Below, piece after piece: positions 27,534-37,075 of a DNA stretch of 64,000 bases (positions are counted from its first letter, which is position 1; every line of letters starts with the position of its first letter). The position numbers and the translations under genes are program-made. The notes beneath the pieces are model-generated. The model searched no databases and was not told the origin of the DNA. It saw only the letters and a list, made by a program, of their open reading frames with translations. Source of the DNA: Boseongicola sp. SB0665_bin_10 (GTDB lineage Bacteria; Pseudomonadota; Alphaproteobacteria; Rhodobacterales; Rhodobacteraceae); NCBI GenBank assembly GCA_009838075.1, contig VXSG01000099.1, positions 31,787 through 95,786 on the forward strand. Reading direction: 5' to 3'.

Positions 27534-28394
27534 CTACACGGCCGCCTTCCGGGATTCCTCGATATAGATCTCTCGAAGCCGGGTTGCGACCGGACCGGGC
27601 TTTCCGTCACCGATCCCAACGCCGTCTATTTCTATGACCGGCATCACGAACGTTGATGCGGAAGTAATGAATGCCTCGTCCGCCTCCTTCGCCTCGTCCA
27701 CGGTGAACGGCCGCTCCTCGACCGTCATCTGCGCCTCCCGCGCAAACGCCAGCACGGCCTTCCTGGTGATGCCGTGCAGGATCTTTTCCGACAGGTCACG
27801 CGTGATGATCCTGCCCTCCCGGACGATGCAGGCGTTGTTCGAGGTGCCTTCGGTCACGACACCGTCCTCGACCATCCAGGCATCGTCCTTGCCCTGATCC
27901 TTGGCCATCTTCTTGCCAAGGACGGGATAGAGAAGCTGGACCGTCTTGATGTCGCGGCGCGCCCAGCGGAGGTCGTCGATCGTGATCACGCTTATGCCAG
28001 TCTTCGCGGCCGGACTGCCGACGATGTTCTTGGTCTGCGTGAACGCCAGCACAGTGGGCGGCACGAATTCGGGTGCAGGGCAGTCAAAGTCCCGGTCCTT
28101 GCCTGCGCCACGCGTGATCTGGAGATAGACCATGCCTTCGGTCAGCGCGTTCCGCCGAACCAGTTCCCGGAAGACATCGGCCAGTTCCTCTCGGGAAACT
28201 GGCGAGGCAATTTCGATTTCGCCCAGGGACCTCTCAAGCCGCGCTGCGTGTCCGGCGAAGTCAATCAGCTTGCCGTCCACCACGCTCGTCACTTCGTAGA
28301 CGCCATCAGCAAACAGAAACCCCCGGTCGAATGCCGACACGCGAGCCTCCTCTTCGGGAACGTATTCACCATTGACGTACACGATGCGGCTCAT
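27534..28394 (-). CDS. dat: D-amino-acid aminotransferase
   Basis: 286 residues, fold-type IV PLP enzyme. It opens with IVYVNGEYVPEEEARVSAFD and RGFLFADGVYEV, has the PLP lysine in ARRDIKTVQLLYP (Lys150) and the cofactor-binding Glu182 in VTEGTSNN. The arrangement matches bacterial D-alanine/D-glutamate transaminases more than branched-chain enzymes. It follows dgcA after 3 bp, so it is the last gene of dgcN-dgcA-dat and could move amino groups between D-glutamate or D-alanine and 2-oxo acids. Confidence 0.85.
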   Translation of the reverse strand: MSRIVYVNGEYVPEEEARVSAFDRGFLFADGVYEVTSVVDGKLIDFAGHAARLERSLGEIEIASPVSREELADVFRELVRRNALTEGMVYLQITRGAGKDRDFDCPAPEFVPPTVLAFTQTKNIVGSPAAKTGISVITIDDLRWARRDIKTVQLLYPVLGKKMAKDQGKDDAWMVEDGVVTEGTSNNACIVREGRIITRDLSEKILHGITRKAVLAFAREAQMTVEERPFTVDEAKEADEAFITSASTFVMPVIEIDGVGIGDGKPGPVATRLREIYIEESRKAAV

Positions 28395-28397
28395 CGC

Positions 28398-29363
28398 TCA
28401 TCCCCATAGTTCGGGCCGCGGCGGATGCACGCGTCCATCTTCGTATTCCAGCGCATGGTCGCGGTCTTCGGCCAGAAGAAGCGGCCCGTCAAGGTCGACC
28501 ACAGTCGCGCCTTGCGCGAGAAGGATTGCCGGTGCCATGGCAAGTGACGTGCCGACCATGCATCCCACCATGATGTCGTGACCTTGCACCCGCGCGGCAT
28601 CCCTGAGCGCAATTGCCTCCGTCAGGCCGCCGGCCTTGTCGAGCTTGATGTTCACTGCGTCATACTTGCCCTTGAGCGCAGGCAAGGTCGCCCTGTCGTG
28701 AACCGACTCGTCAGCGCAGACCGGCAGCGGCCGCTCGATCTCGGCAAGCATTCCATCCTTTCCGGCGGGCAGGGGCTGCTCGACCAGCCGAACGCCGAGC
28801 CGCACCAGGTGCGGCGCAAATTCCGAATAGAGTTCGGCGCTCCATCCCTCGTTCGCATCGACAATTATCCGCGTTTCAGGAGCACCGCGACGAACGGCCT
28901 CAAGTCGGGCCATGTCCTCTTCGCCACCCAGCTTCACTTTCAGCAGCGGACGCCCGGCATGCCTTCTGGCGGACGCCTCCATCCGCTCGGGCGTGTCGAG
29001 CGACAGCGTGAACGCGGTGACCACCGGGCCTGGACTGTCGAGCCCGGCCAGCTTCCACGCCCGCTCTCCAGCGCGCTTTGCCGCAAGATCCCAAAACGCG
29101 CAGTCCACGGCATTGCGCGCCGCGCCGGCCGGCAGCGTGTCCTGGAGCACCTCGTGCGTCAGTCCCGCCGGCAGGCTCATGACTTGATCCGCGACCGATT
29201 CCATGGATTCGCCGTAGCGCGCGTAGGGAACGCACTCGCCCCGCCCGACCTTCCCATGCTCTTCGATGCGAACGGTCAGCACGTCGGCGACATCACGTGA
29301 TCCACGCGAGATCGCGAATGTCTCGGCGAGACGAAACGTCTCGGGATTCGTGCGAATCTCCAT
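28398..29363 (-). CDS. dgcA: enolase-superfamily racemase, DgcA-type
   Basis: 321 residues of the muconate-lactonizing/dipeptide-epimerase subgroup. The catalytic set is visible: LLKVKLGG with Lys142/Lys144, metal ligands in VDANEGW (Asp169), Glu195 and DES (Asp218), and the second-face base Lys240 in NIKLDKAGG. These genes were long called L-Ala-D/L-Glu epimerases; next to a DUF1611 gene they are now known as DgcA, N-acetyl-D-glutamate racemase of D-glutamate breakdown (from the literature, as I recall). The pairing with dgcN here favours that role over peptidoglycan-dipeptide epimerisation. Confidence 0.8.
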   Translation of the reverse strand: MEIRTNPETFRLAETFAISRGSRDVADVLTVRIEEHGKVGRGECVPYARYGESMESVADQVMSLPAGLTHEVLQDTLPAGAARNAVDCAFWDLAAKRAGERAWKLAGLDSPGPVVTAFTLSLDTPERMEASARRHAGRPLLKVKLGGEEDMARLEAVRRGAPETRIIVDANEGWSAELYSEFAPHLVRLGVRLVEQPLPAGKDGMLAEIERPLPVCADESVHDRATLPALKGKYDAVNIKLDKAGGLTEAIALRDAARVQGHDIMVGCMVGTSLAMAPAILLAQGATVVDLDGPLLLAEDRDHALEYEDGRVHPPRPELWG

Positions 29364-29496
29364 TCAATCGGATCTTTCCTGCATCTCGTTCCTGAGGAAT
29401 GCGCACAGAGCCTTCTGCCCGATGTTCAATCCCGGCGCGAGGCTTGGCCCGGCATCTTCGCCGCCGAAAATCGACCTGTGCAGCCTCCCGGCGGTT

Positions 29497-30498
29497 TCAG
29501 ATCGCCTCCAGCGCGTCCACAAGGCGACCGGCCCCGTGCCGGAAGGGATCCACCGTCGGCAGGCCCATCCGCTCCTCGATCTCCTCGCAGGAGCGCACGG
29601 CCTCGTCATCGTCCAGCGCGCTCGTGTTCACCGAAATCCCGCAGATCCTCACGTCCGGATTTGCGACCCGCGCAACTGGAAACGCCACGTCGCGAAGCTC
29701 TTCAAGCGTTGGCAGCCCGTAATGCGGCAGACCCCGCATGTGTGTCCGGGTCGGCTCATGTGCAAGAATGATGGCGTCCGGCTGCCCGCCATGAACCAGC
29801 GCCATCGTCACGCCGGAATAGGAAACGTGAAAAAGGCTGCCCTGCCCCTCGATGTGATCCCAGTGGTCGGAGTCGTTGTCTGGCGTCAGGCATTCGATCG
29901 CTCCTGCCATGAAATCAGCGACAACGGCATCGAGAGGCACGCCGCTTCCCGTGATCAGGATTCCTGTCTGGCCCGTCGGCCGAAAGGTCGACTTCTTTCC
30001 CCTCGTCCTCATTTCACGGTCCATGGCGAGGCCCGTGTACATCTTGCCAATCGAGCAGTCCGTTCCGATTGCCAGGCAACGTTTGCCCGTGCGCTTCCTT
30101 CCGTTCGCGATGGGATAGGCAACGGTCGGAACCCGCACGTCGTGGAGCGTCCGATCGTTCCGCTGCGCGGTCTCCCTCAGGATGTCCTGATCGCGCAGCA
30201 GGTTGTGCTGGCCGTTTGCCAGGTCGAAACCGATTTCCAGGGCCTCCTTCAGGACATCGAGCCACGACTCCGGGATGACCCCGCCCCGGTTCGCCACGCC
30301 GACGACCAACGTGCGTGCACCCCTTTCCCAGGCGTCGTTCAAGACCAGGTCAGGCACACCGGCATCGGCCCTGCAGCCGTCCAGCCGCAACTGTCCGACG
30401 ACATGCTCAGGCCGCCAGTCGGCAATGCCCTGCGCGACCTTTGCGGCAAGCTGGTCAGGCGCATCGCCAAGAAAAAGCAGATATGGCTTGCGAATCAT
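29497..30498 (-). CDS. dgcN: DUF1611 protein, D-glutamate N-acetyltransferase DgcN
   Basis: 333 residues. A Rossmann-like N-terminal domain (TLVVGVANRGGVIPESW) and a P-loop-type C-terminal domain with GTDCSIGKMYT at residues 145-155, RPTGQTGILITGSG and the late EGQGSLFHVSYSGVTMALVH are all standard for the family. DgcN transfers acetyl from acetyl-CoA to D-glutamate in marine proteobacteria (family knowledge). First gene of the dgcN-dgcA-dat operon, 133 bp before dgcA, and divergent from mcl1. Confidence 0.85.
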   Translation of the reverse strand: MIRKPYLLFLGDAPDQLAAKVAQGIADWRPEHVVGQLRLDGCRADAGVPDLVLNDAWERGARTLVVGVANRGGVIPESWLDVLKEALEIGFDLANGQHNLLRDQDILRETAQRNDRTLHDVRVPTVAYPIANGRKRTGKRCLAIGTDCSIGKMYTGLAMDREMRTRGKKSTFRPTGQTGILITGSGVPLDAVVADFMAGAIECLTPDNDSDHWDHIEGQGSLFHVSYSGVTMALVHGGQPDAIILAHEPTRTHMRGLPHYGLPTLEELRDVAFPVARVANPDVRICGISVNTSALDDDEAVRSCEEIEERMGLPTVDPFRHGAGRLVDALEAI

Positions 30499-30630
30499 TG
30501 CATCCTCCCGTGTCTCGCGATTCTAGGCGTCTTCCGGGGAAATGCATGCCATTCGCGGCAGTATTTCATAAGTATTGCGAATCTTCTTCTTCAAATAGGC
30601 CAATGCGTCGGCGAAAATTGCTCAACTGGA

Positions 30631-30669
30631 ATGCCGCAGCGCAACAGGTTTGCATGCTGCAGCGCAACA
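30631..30669. promoter_or_regulatory. 16-bp direct repeat, likely operator upstream of mcl1
   Basis: ATGCCGCAGCGCAACA (30631-30646) and ATGCTGCAGCGCAACA (30654-30669) differ at one base and start 23 bp apart, about two helical turns. They lie in the divergent dgcN/mcl1 control region, 45-83 bp before the mcl1 start. Between and around them are TTGC/GCAA half-sites (GGTTTGCATGC). The binding protein is unknown. Confidence 0.5.
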
Positions 30670-30713
30670 TACTATTCAGGTCGCAGCAGAACCAAGGGAA
30701 AGGCGCGCCGTCC

Positions 30714-31670
30714 ATGAGTTTCCGTCCGCAGCCCCCCGCCCCGGGCCGCCCGAACCGGTGCCAGCTCTTCGGGCCCGGTTCCCGGCCATCCATTTTCGAG
30801 AAGATGGCCGCATCCGAGGCGGACGTGATCAACCTCGATCTCGAAGACTCCGTGGCACCCGACGACAAGTCCGAAGCGCGGAAATGCGTCATCGAGGCAA
30901 TTGGCGACGTGGACTGGGGACAGAAGACGCTTTCAGTCCGCATCAACGCCCTGGACACGCATTTCTGGTACAGGGACGTGATCGATCTCCTTGAGAATTG
31001 CTCCGAACGCCTGGACCAGATCATGATTCCGAAAGTCGGGTGCGCGGCCGATGTCTATGCCATCGATGCACTTGTGTCCGCCGTGGAATCAGCCACGGGA
31101 AGAACCAGGCGCATCGACCTGGAAGCAATCATCGAATCCGCCGCCGGCATTGCCCACGTGGAGGAGATCGCAGCGAGTTCCCTTCGTCTCAAGGCCATGA
31201 GCCTGGGCGCGGCGGACTTCGCGGCATCCATGGGCATGCAGACGACCGGAATCGGCGGCACCCAGGAAAACTACTTCATGACGCGGGAAGGCGAGAAATA
31301 CTGGTCCGACCCCTGGCACTGGGCTCAGGCCGCGATCGTGGCCGCCTGCCGAACCCACGGCGTGCTTCCGGTCGACGGTCCCTTTGGGGACTTTTCCGAC
31401 GACGACGGCTTCCGTGCACAGGCACTGCGATCAGCGACGCTTGGAATGGTTGGCAAGTGGGCGATCCACCCAAGGCAGGTCGCACTTGCCAACGAGGTGT
31501 TCACGCCGTCAGGGACCGCGATCACCGAAGCCAGGGAAATCCTCGCCGCGATGGAAGAGGCACAACGTTCCGGATCCGGCGTTGCCACCTACAAGGGAAG
31601 GCTCGTTGACATCGCGAGCGTCCGACAGGCCGAGGTCATCGTGCGACAGGCCGAACTGATCAGGCCTTGA
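30714..31670 (+). CDS. mcl1: L-malyl-CoA/beta-methylmalyl-CoA lyase
   Basis: 318 residues from ATG 30714. The sequence agrees strongly with the Rhodobacter Mcl1 I remember: RPNRCQLFGPGSRPSIFEKM, VINLDLEDSVAPDDK, MSLGAADFAASMGMQTTGIG and TLGMVGKWAIHPRQVALANE. It is a CitE-fold, Mg-dependent enzyme that cleaves methylmalyl-CoA into glyoxylate and propionyl-CoA, the key late step of the ethylmalonyl-CoA pathway, and forms or cleaves malyl-CoA. The other pathway genes are not in this window. Longer upstream frame rejected as non-coding. Confidence 0.92.
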   Translation: MSFRPQPPAPGRPNRCQLFGPGSRPSIFEKMAASEADVINLDLEDSVAPDDKSEARKCVIEAIGDVDWGQKTLSVRINALDTHFWYRDVIDLLENCSERLDQIMIPKVGCAADVYAIDALVSAVESATGRTRRIDLEAIIESAAGIAHVEEIAASSLRLKAMSLGAADFAASMGMQTTGIGGTQENYFMTREGEKYWSDPWHWAQAAIVAACRTHGVLPVDGPFGDFSDDDGFRAQALRSATLGMVGKWAIHPRQVALANEVFTPSGTAITEAREILAAMEEAQRSGSGVATYKGRLVDIASVRQAEVIVRQAELIRP

Positions 31671-31919
31671 AGCGACGGACGCTCCCGCCACGCCGCGCCC
31701 CGTTGCCGGCCGCGCCAAGGGCTCACCCATCTGACCAGAAATCCGACGACCGGCCCGAGCAAGCGCCAGGGTCCTGGCGCAGGCACTGCTGCGCCACCAG
31801 GAACGCTGCTTCGGACGGAATGGCACCGCCTTTGCGCGTCGGGCAACCGGACATCGCATCGCGCCATCCGCGCCCCTGCCGGAACCGGAATGTCAACAGT
31901 CAGCTGTCGTGCGGCTTGC

Positions 31920-32351
31920 CTACTGGACAGGCTGGTCGGCAAGCGCCGTGACGATCGCGGGTCCGAAGGTGCTCCAGAACATGACGAGACCGGCAGCGAT
32001 GCCAAAGGAGACCGCCAGCTCAAGCAGGAGCTGAATCGGAACCAGCGCGATCGGGGTGTCCTGCCAATCGAGCCGGTCCGCCGTTCCGGCTCTGGAACCG
32101 GCGAACTCGGCGCCTTGCCGTTCGCGATGTTCGGCTGTCACCCCGTTCCGGGAGGCAAGGCGATCGACCTGGTCGGCGCGGAATGCGGCCAGGTCATCGC
32201 GCAGCTTGCCGAACGTGCCGTCGCGCCGGTCGTCGGGGGCCGTCACGTCGGCGCGGAGCGCAATTTCCGGAAATTCATGGAGGTCGTGACGGGTCGCGTT
32301 GTCGGCGAGGGATTCTTCCACCCCGTCAGAGAGTCGTCCGAAGTCCTGCAT
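31920..32351 (-). CDS. small single-pass membrane protein, paralogue A
   Basis: 143 residues. A charged N-terminal half contains FGKLRDDLAAFRADQVDRL, and one transmembrane helix follows near the C terminus (VPIQLLLELAVSFGIAAGLV). The GKLRDDLAAFRAD motif recurs as GRLGDDMAAFRAD in the next gene upstream, so the two are paralogues. No family recognised. The 249 bp between mcl1 and the 3' end of this gene show no other gene. AGGCAGG precedes the start. Confidence 0.5.
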   Translation of the reverse strand: MQDFGRLSDGVEESLADNATRHDLHEFPEIALRADVTAPDDRRDGTFGKLRDDLAAFRADQVDRLASRNGVTAEHRERQGAEFAGSRAGTADRLDWQDTPIALVPIQLLLELAVSFGIAAGLVMFWSTFGPAIVTALADQPVQ

Positions 32352-32525
32352 TTGCCTGCCTCATGCCTGCCCCCAGGCAATCTTTTCCCGACAGGTAATC
32401 ACGCAGCCGCGCGGAAGCCAAGAAGAATTTTCTCGAACACGAACTCCCTGCGCCAACGGGTCGCGGTCGGTCGCGCTGGCGCGAATGCCGTCCGTCTCCC
32501 TGGCCATGTCCCTTCTCGGAGGTGC

Positions 32526-32858
32526 CTATTCCGTTCCGGGCTGCGGGGCCGGTGCAACCGTCTGGACGGCGTCGGCGGCAGGTTCCGTGACGGTCGTCAG
32601 GCCGACCAGGCTCCAAAGCGCGATGAGAAGGATCAGGACAGCCGAAAGGAAAATCGCCATCCGCATCCGGATCTTGGAGATCTTCATTTCCTGCAACGTG
32701 CTTGCCGCACTGCCGCTTTCGATACGTTCGACGACATCAGCGCGGAACGCCGCCATGTCGTCACCAAGCCGGCCGAACACGCTGACGTGCCGGCTTTCGG
32801 GGTGCGCCGGGTCCGTCGCCGTCGAATCTGCAATCGGCTTCGTGTCATCCGGCGGCAT
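32526..32858 (-). CDS. small single-pass membrane protein, paralogue B
   Basis: 110 residues from ATG 32858, which has GGAGACGGTG upstream. It has a charged N-terminal half with VFGRLGDDMAAFRADVVERI, then a basic turn (KISKIRMRM) and one transmembrane helix (AIFLSAVLILLIALWSLVGL), with a short Pro/Ala-rich exterior tail. The AFRAD helix motif is shared with the downstream gene. No known domain. The pair may be a duplicated membrane-anchored accessory protein. Confidence 0.5.
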   Translation of the reverse strand: MPPDDTKPIADSTATDPAHPESRHVSVFGRLGDDMAAFRADVVERIESGSAASTLQEMKISKIRMRMAIFLSAVLILLIALWSLVGLTTVTEPAADAVQTVAPAPQPGTE

Positions 32859-33251
32859 CACCGTCTCCGTTCCCGCCCGTTCCACCTCCATCTACTCCGG
32901 CAAGGGGTCCGGCGTAAAGGCCGCCGGCCGCGTCGTGGTTCAGCTTCCCCCGAAGTGCAGCATCGGCCGCCCGTCAGCGAGCGGCGAACGCCGACGCAAT
33001 GGCTCGAAGCCAGCGCTTGCCGACGCACCCGGCACGGCCCCTTGCCACGCTCCCGTCCCCGGGCGCCGCTCCGAGCGCGTCCTGCGGCACGCCGGGCGTT
33101 GACCGTGACAGGCCCTGGCGTGGCGCGGACGGAAAGGGCGTTCGGGCGGGTCCCGATCGGCAATGCGCATTCATCCCGCGACCCCGAGGCGGCGCGCATC
33201 CATGATCGCACATGCACCGGCTCGCCGGAGCCGGCGCATGATCAAGAAAGG
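32859..33251. other. gene-free interval with the coxM hairpin
   Basis: About 390 bp. Open frames on the minus strand are arginine-rich and not protein-like. The right end carries a strong inverted repeat, listed separately. The left part should hold the promoter of paralogue B. Confidence 0.5.
33212..33239 (-). terminator. 12-bp hairpin after coxM
   Basis: ATGCACCGGCTC (33212-33223), loop of 4 nt, GAGCCGGCGCAT (33228-33239). The 12-bp stem has a single non-Watson-Crick position, which becomes a G-U pair in the minus-strand transcript. It starts 12 bp beyond the coxM stop and has no T-run. Confidence 0.65.
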
Positions 33252-34049
33252 TCAGCTGGCTGCAGCGACGGCGCGCCTGGCCATGACGGAAACCAGGTTG
33301 GCGCGATAGACGCCATCGCCATGGATGTCGGACAACATCTCTTCCGCCTTCACCGAAATCCCGTCCAGCGCTTTCGCCGAGAACTCGCCGTCAAGCGCGG
33401 CCTCGAAGTCGGCCGGCCGGAATGCGCCGTCCGCACCGGCCCCGGTGACCCCGACGCGCACCCCGTCATCACCTTTGGCAACGAAGACGCCGCACATCGC
33501 GTAACGCGATGCAGGGTTCGGAAACTTGGCATAGGCACCTGCGGCCGGCGCCGTGAAGCCAATCGACGTGATGAGTTCGTCGTCGTCGAGTGCGGTCTCG
33601 AAGAGGCCGACAAAGAACTCGTCCGCCGCGATCTCTCGGCTGACAGTCTTGATCGTGGCCTTCAGGGCAAGCATCGCTGCCGGGTAGTCCGCCGCAGGAT
33701 CATTGTTGGCGACCGAGCCCCCGATCGTGCCGCGATGGCGAACCGCCGGGTCACCTATGTTCGCGGCCATGTCGCAAATTGACGGGCAGACGCCGCGCAA
33801 CTCGCCGTTGGCCGCGACTTCCGCATGCGTCGTCGCGGCTCCTATCGTCACCTCGCGACCCGAGACCTTGATCCCCCTCAAGTCCGCTGCGCCGGACACG
33901 TCCACGAGGTCCGACGGTGCGGCAAGGCGCGTCTTCATGGCCGGAATGAGGGTCTGGCCGCCCGCAAGGAACTTCCCGTCCTCCGTTCCGGAAAGGAGTC
34001 TGGCGGCTTCCGATGCGTTGGACGCCTTGTGGTAGTTCAATGAATGCAT
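33252..34049 (-). CDS. coxM: FAD-binding subunit of a CO-dehydrogenase-like molybdenum hydroxylase
   Basis: 265 residues from ATG 34049 ([19 protein letters not shown]). The FAD-binding motifs [11 protein letters not shown] and [17 protein letters not shown] are standard for the xanthine-dehydrogenase family medium subunit. The C-terminal CO_deh_flav domain is present ([19 protein letters not shown]). It carries electrons from the iron-sulfur subunit to FAD. Last gene of the coxS-coxL-coxM operon, 11 bp after coxL. Confidence 0.88.
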   Translation of the reverse strand: MHSLNYHKASNASEAARLLSGTEDGKFLAGGQTLIPAMKTRLAAPSDLVDVSGAADLRGIKVSGREVTIGAATTHAEVAANGELRGVCPSICDMAANIGDPAVRHRGTIGGSVANNDPAADYPAAMLALKATIKTVSREIAADEFFVGLFETALDDDELITSIGFTAPAAGAYAKFPNPASRYAMCGVFVAKGDDGVRVGVTGAGADGAFRPADFEAALDGEFSAKALDGISVKAEEMLSDIHGDGVYRANLVSVMARRAVAAAS

Positions 34050-34060
34050 CGCCTCTCTCC

Positions 34061-36421
34061 CTATTCCGCGGCCATTCCGGTGCCGGAAGCCCGAATCGCA
34101 GCCCAGACTTTCGCGGACGTCGCCGGCATGCTGATGTCGTTGTTGCCGATGGCATCGGTGATCGCGTTGATGACGGCTGGCGGCGAGCCGATGGCCCCAG
34201 CCTCGCCGCAACCCTTGATGCCGAGCGGATTCGTCGCGCATCGGGTGTTGTGATGCTCGACCACGAAGCTCGGCACGTCTTCGGCCCGCGGCATCGTGTA
34301 GTCCATGTAGGACCCCGACACCGGCTGGCCGCTCTCGTCGTACACCATCTCTTCCAGCAAGGCCTGCCCGACGCCTTGGGCAATGCCGCCATGAACCTGG
34401 CCTTCGACAATCATCGGATTGATGATCACCCCGAAGTCGTCCGAGGCCACGAACTTCACGACGTCGGTCTTTCCGGTGCCTGGATCGATCTCAACTTCGG
34501 CAATGAAGCAGCCCATCGGGAAGGTGAAGTTCTCGGGGTCGTAGAACGCCCCCTCCTTCAGGCCAGGCTCCATGTCGGCGGGCAGGTTATGCGCGGTGTA
34601 GGCCGCAAGCCCCACCTCGTGCCAGCCGAGCGCCTTGTTGGTGCCCGGCACCTTGACCTGGCTGTCCTCCATCACAAGTTCGTCCGGATCGCATTCCAGC
34701 AGATGCGCCGCGATCTTCCGCACTTTCACCTCGACCTTGTCGCAGGCCTTGACGATCGCCGAGATGCCGACGGGACCAGAACGCGACCCGTAGGTCCCCA
34801 TGCCGAACTGCACCTTGTCCGTGTCGCCATGGACGATCTGGATGCTGTCGAGCGGTACGCCGAAACGCTCCGCCACGACCTGCGCAAAGGTCGTTTCATG
34901 CCCCTGCCCGTGGCTGTGCGAGCCGGTCAGCACCTCGATCGTTCCGACCGGGTTCACGCGCACTTCGGCCGATTCCCAGAGACCGACGCCGGCCCCGAGC
35001 GAGCCAACCGCAGCCGAAGGCGCGATTCCGCATGCCTCGATGTAGCAGGCCATGCCGACGCCGCGAAGCTTGCCACGATTGGCGGCCTCAGCCTTCCGCG
35101 CCGCAAAGCCGGCCCAGTCGGCAGCCTCCATGGCCTGGTTCATGTTGCCTTCGAAATCTCCCGAGTCGTAGTTCATTATGACCTGGGTCTGGTACGGGAA
35201 CTCCCTGACGAAGTTTGCGCGCCGCAGTTCCGCCGGATCCTTTCCCATCTCGCGCGCGGCCGTCTCCATCAGGCGCTCCACGACGAACGACGCTTCCGGC
35301 CGCCCTGCGCCGCGATAGGCGTCCACGGGCACGGTGTTCGTGTAGCACGCCAGGACTTCGCAATGGATCGCCGGGATGTCGTAGGTTCCCGATAGCAGCG
35401 TCGCGTAGAGATACGTCGGCACGGCGCTCGAAAAGAGCGACATGTAGGCACCGAAGTTCGCCTTGGTCGAGACCTTGAAGCCCACGATCCTGCCATCGGC
35501 ATCGAATCCCATCCGCGCCCTGGTGACATGATCGCGCCCGTGGGCGTCCGTCAGGAAGGACTCCGTCCTCTCGGCCGTCCACTTGACGGAGCGCCTGGTC
35601 TTCATGGAGGCCCAAAGGCAGACGATCTCTTCCGGGTAGATGTAGATTTTCGACCCGAACCCGCCGCCCACGTCAGGCGCGATCACGCGCAGCTTGTGCT
35701 CGGGAGCGACCTGATAGAATGCGCTCAGCACCAGCCGCGCCACGTGGGGGTTCTGGCTGGTCGAATACAGCGTGTAGTGGTCTTCCGCGTCGTCGTAGGT
35801 CGCAACCGCGGACCGTGGCTCCATCGCGTTCGGGGCGAGGCGGTTGTTGGTGATGTCCATTTCCGTGACATGAGCGGCACCCGCCAGGGCTGCCTCCGTC
35901 GCGTCGCCGTCGCCGAGTTCCCAGTCGTAGATCACGTTGCCGGGCGCGTTCTCGTGAATTTCGGGAGCGCCATCGGCGAGGGCGGCCGCGATGCTCGCCG
36001 CCACGGGAAGTTCGCTGTAGCTCACCTCGACCGCCTCGGCCGCCGCCTGGGCCTCGTCCTTGCTCTCCGCGATGACGACGGCCACCGCATCGCCAACGTA
36101 CCGCACCTTCCCGGTGGCCAGGGCAGACCATGCACCCATGTTCATCGGACTTCCGTCCTTCGACGAGATAGCCCAGCCACAGATCAGGTTGCCGATGCCG
36201 TCATCGGTCAGTTGCGCGCCGGTCAGAACGGCAATGACACCGCTCATCCCCTCGGCCGCGGACGCCTCGATTCCCTGGATGTGGGCATGTGCATGCGGCG
36301 ACCGGACGAACGCCGCGTAGGCCTGGTTCTCCATCCTGATGTCGTCGGTATACTTGCCCTTGCCGGTAATGAAACGCTTGTCTTCCTTGCGCTTGACCGG
36401 TGCACCGATTCCCTCGCTCAT
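34061..36421 (-). CDS. coxL: molybdopterin subunit, form II CoxL
   Basis: 786 residues. The aldehyde-oxidase/xanthine-dehydrogenase a/b hammerhead domain ([20 protein letters not shown]) precedes the Mo-pterin domain, with VGGGFGSK near residues 251-258 and the active-site loop AYRGAGR at 368-374. AYRGAGR marks form II; the proven CO dehydrogenase (form I) has AYxCSFR. The C-terminal [14 protein letters not shown] contains the expected catalytic Glu. Substrate therefore uncertain: an aromatic, purine or aldehyde-like compound is as likely as CO. Operon order S-L-M is typical of form II. Confidence 0.9.
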   Translation of the reverse strand: MSEGIGAPVKRKEDKRFITGKGKYTDDIRMENQAYAAFVRSPHAHAHIQGIEASAAEGMSGVIAVLTGAQLTDDGIGNLICGWAISSKDGSPMNMGAWSALATGKVRYVGDAVAVVIAESKDEAQAAAEAVEVSYSELPVAASIAAALADGAPEIHENAPGNVIYDWELGDGDATEAALAGAAHVTEMDITNNRLAPNAMEPRSAVATYDDAEDHYTLYSTSQNPHVARLVLSAFYQVAPEHKLRVIAPDVGGGFGSKIYIYPEEIVCLWASMKTRRSVKWTAERTESFLTDAHGRDHVTRARMGFDADGRIVGFKVSTKANFGAYMSLFSSAVPTYLYATLLSGTYDIPAIHCEVLACYTNTVPVDAYRGAGRPEASFVVERLMETAAREMGKDPAELRRANFVREFPYQTQVIMNYDSGDFEGNMNQAMEAADWAGFAARKAEAANRGKLRGVGMACYIEACGIAPSAAVGSLGAGVGLWESAEVRVNPVGTIEVLTGSHSHGQGHETTFAQVVAERFGVPLDSIQIVHGDTDKVQFGMGTYGSRSGPVGISAIVKACDKVEVKVRKIAAHLLECDPDELVMEDSQVKVPGTNKALGWHEVGLAAYTAHNLPADMEPGLKEGAFYDPENFTFPMGCFIAEVEIDPGTGKTDVVKFVASDDFGVIINPMIVEGQVHGGIAQGVGQALLEEMVYDESGQPVSGSYMDYTMPRAEDVPSFVVEHHNTRCATNPLGIKGCGEAGAIGSPPAVINAITDAIGNNDISMPATSAKVWAAIRASGTGMAAE

Positions 36422-36433
36422 CTGTCGCCCTCC

Positions 36434-36904
<471 letters not shown>

Positions 36905-37075
36905 CTTGGTCCTCCTAGGAATTCACTTCGGGTCGCCGGGACATGCTTGAACGATAGCAAAGACTGGCATTCAGGGAAGCAAAAAATTTCGTCCCGGATG
37001 CCGACCCCGAAAGATTCTGCCGACGCCGCGAGCTTTCGCCTTTTCAGCGCGCACGGAACCCTGCAATTAGATTGC

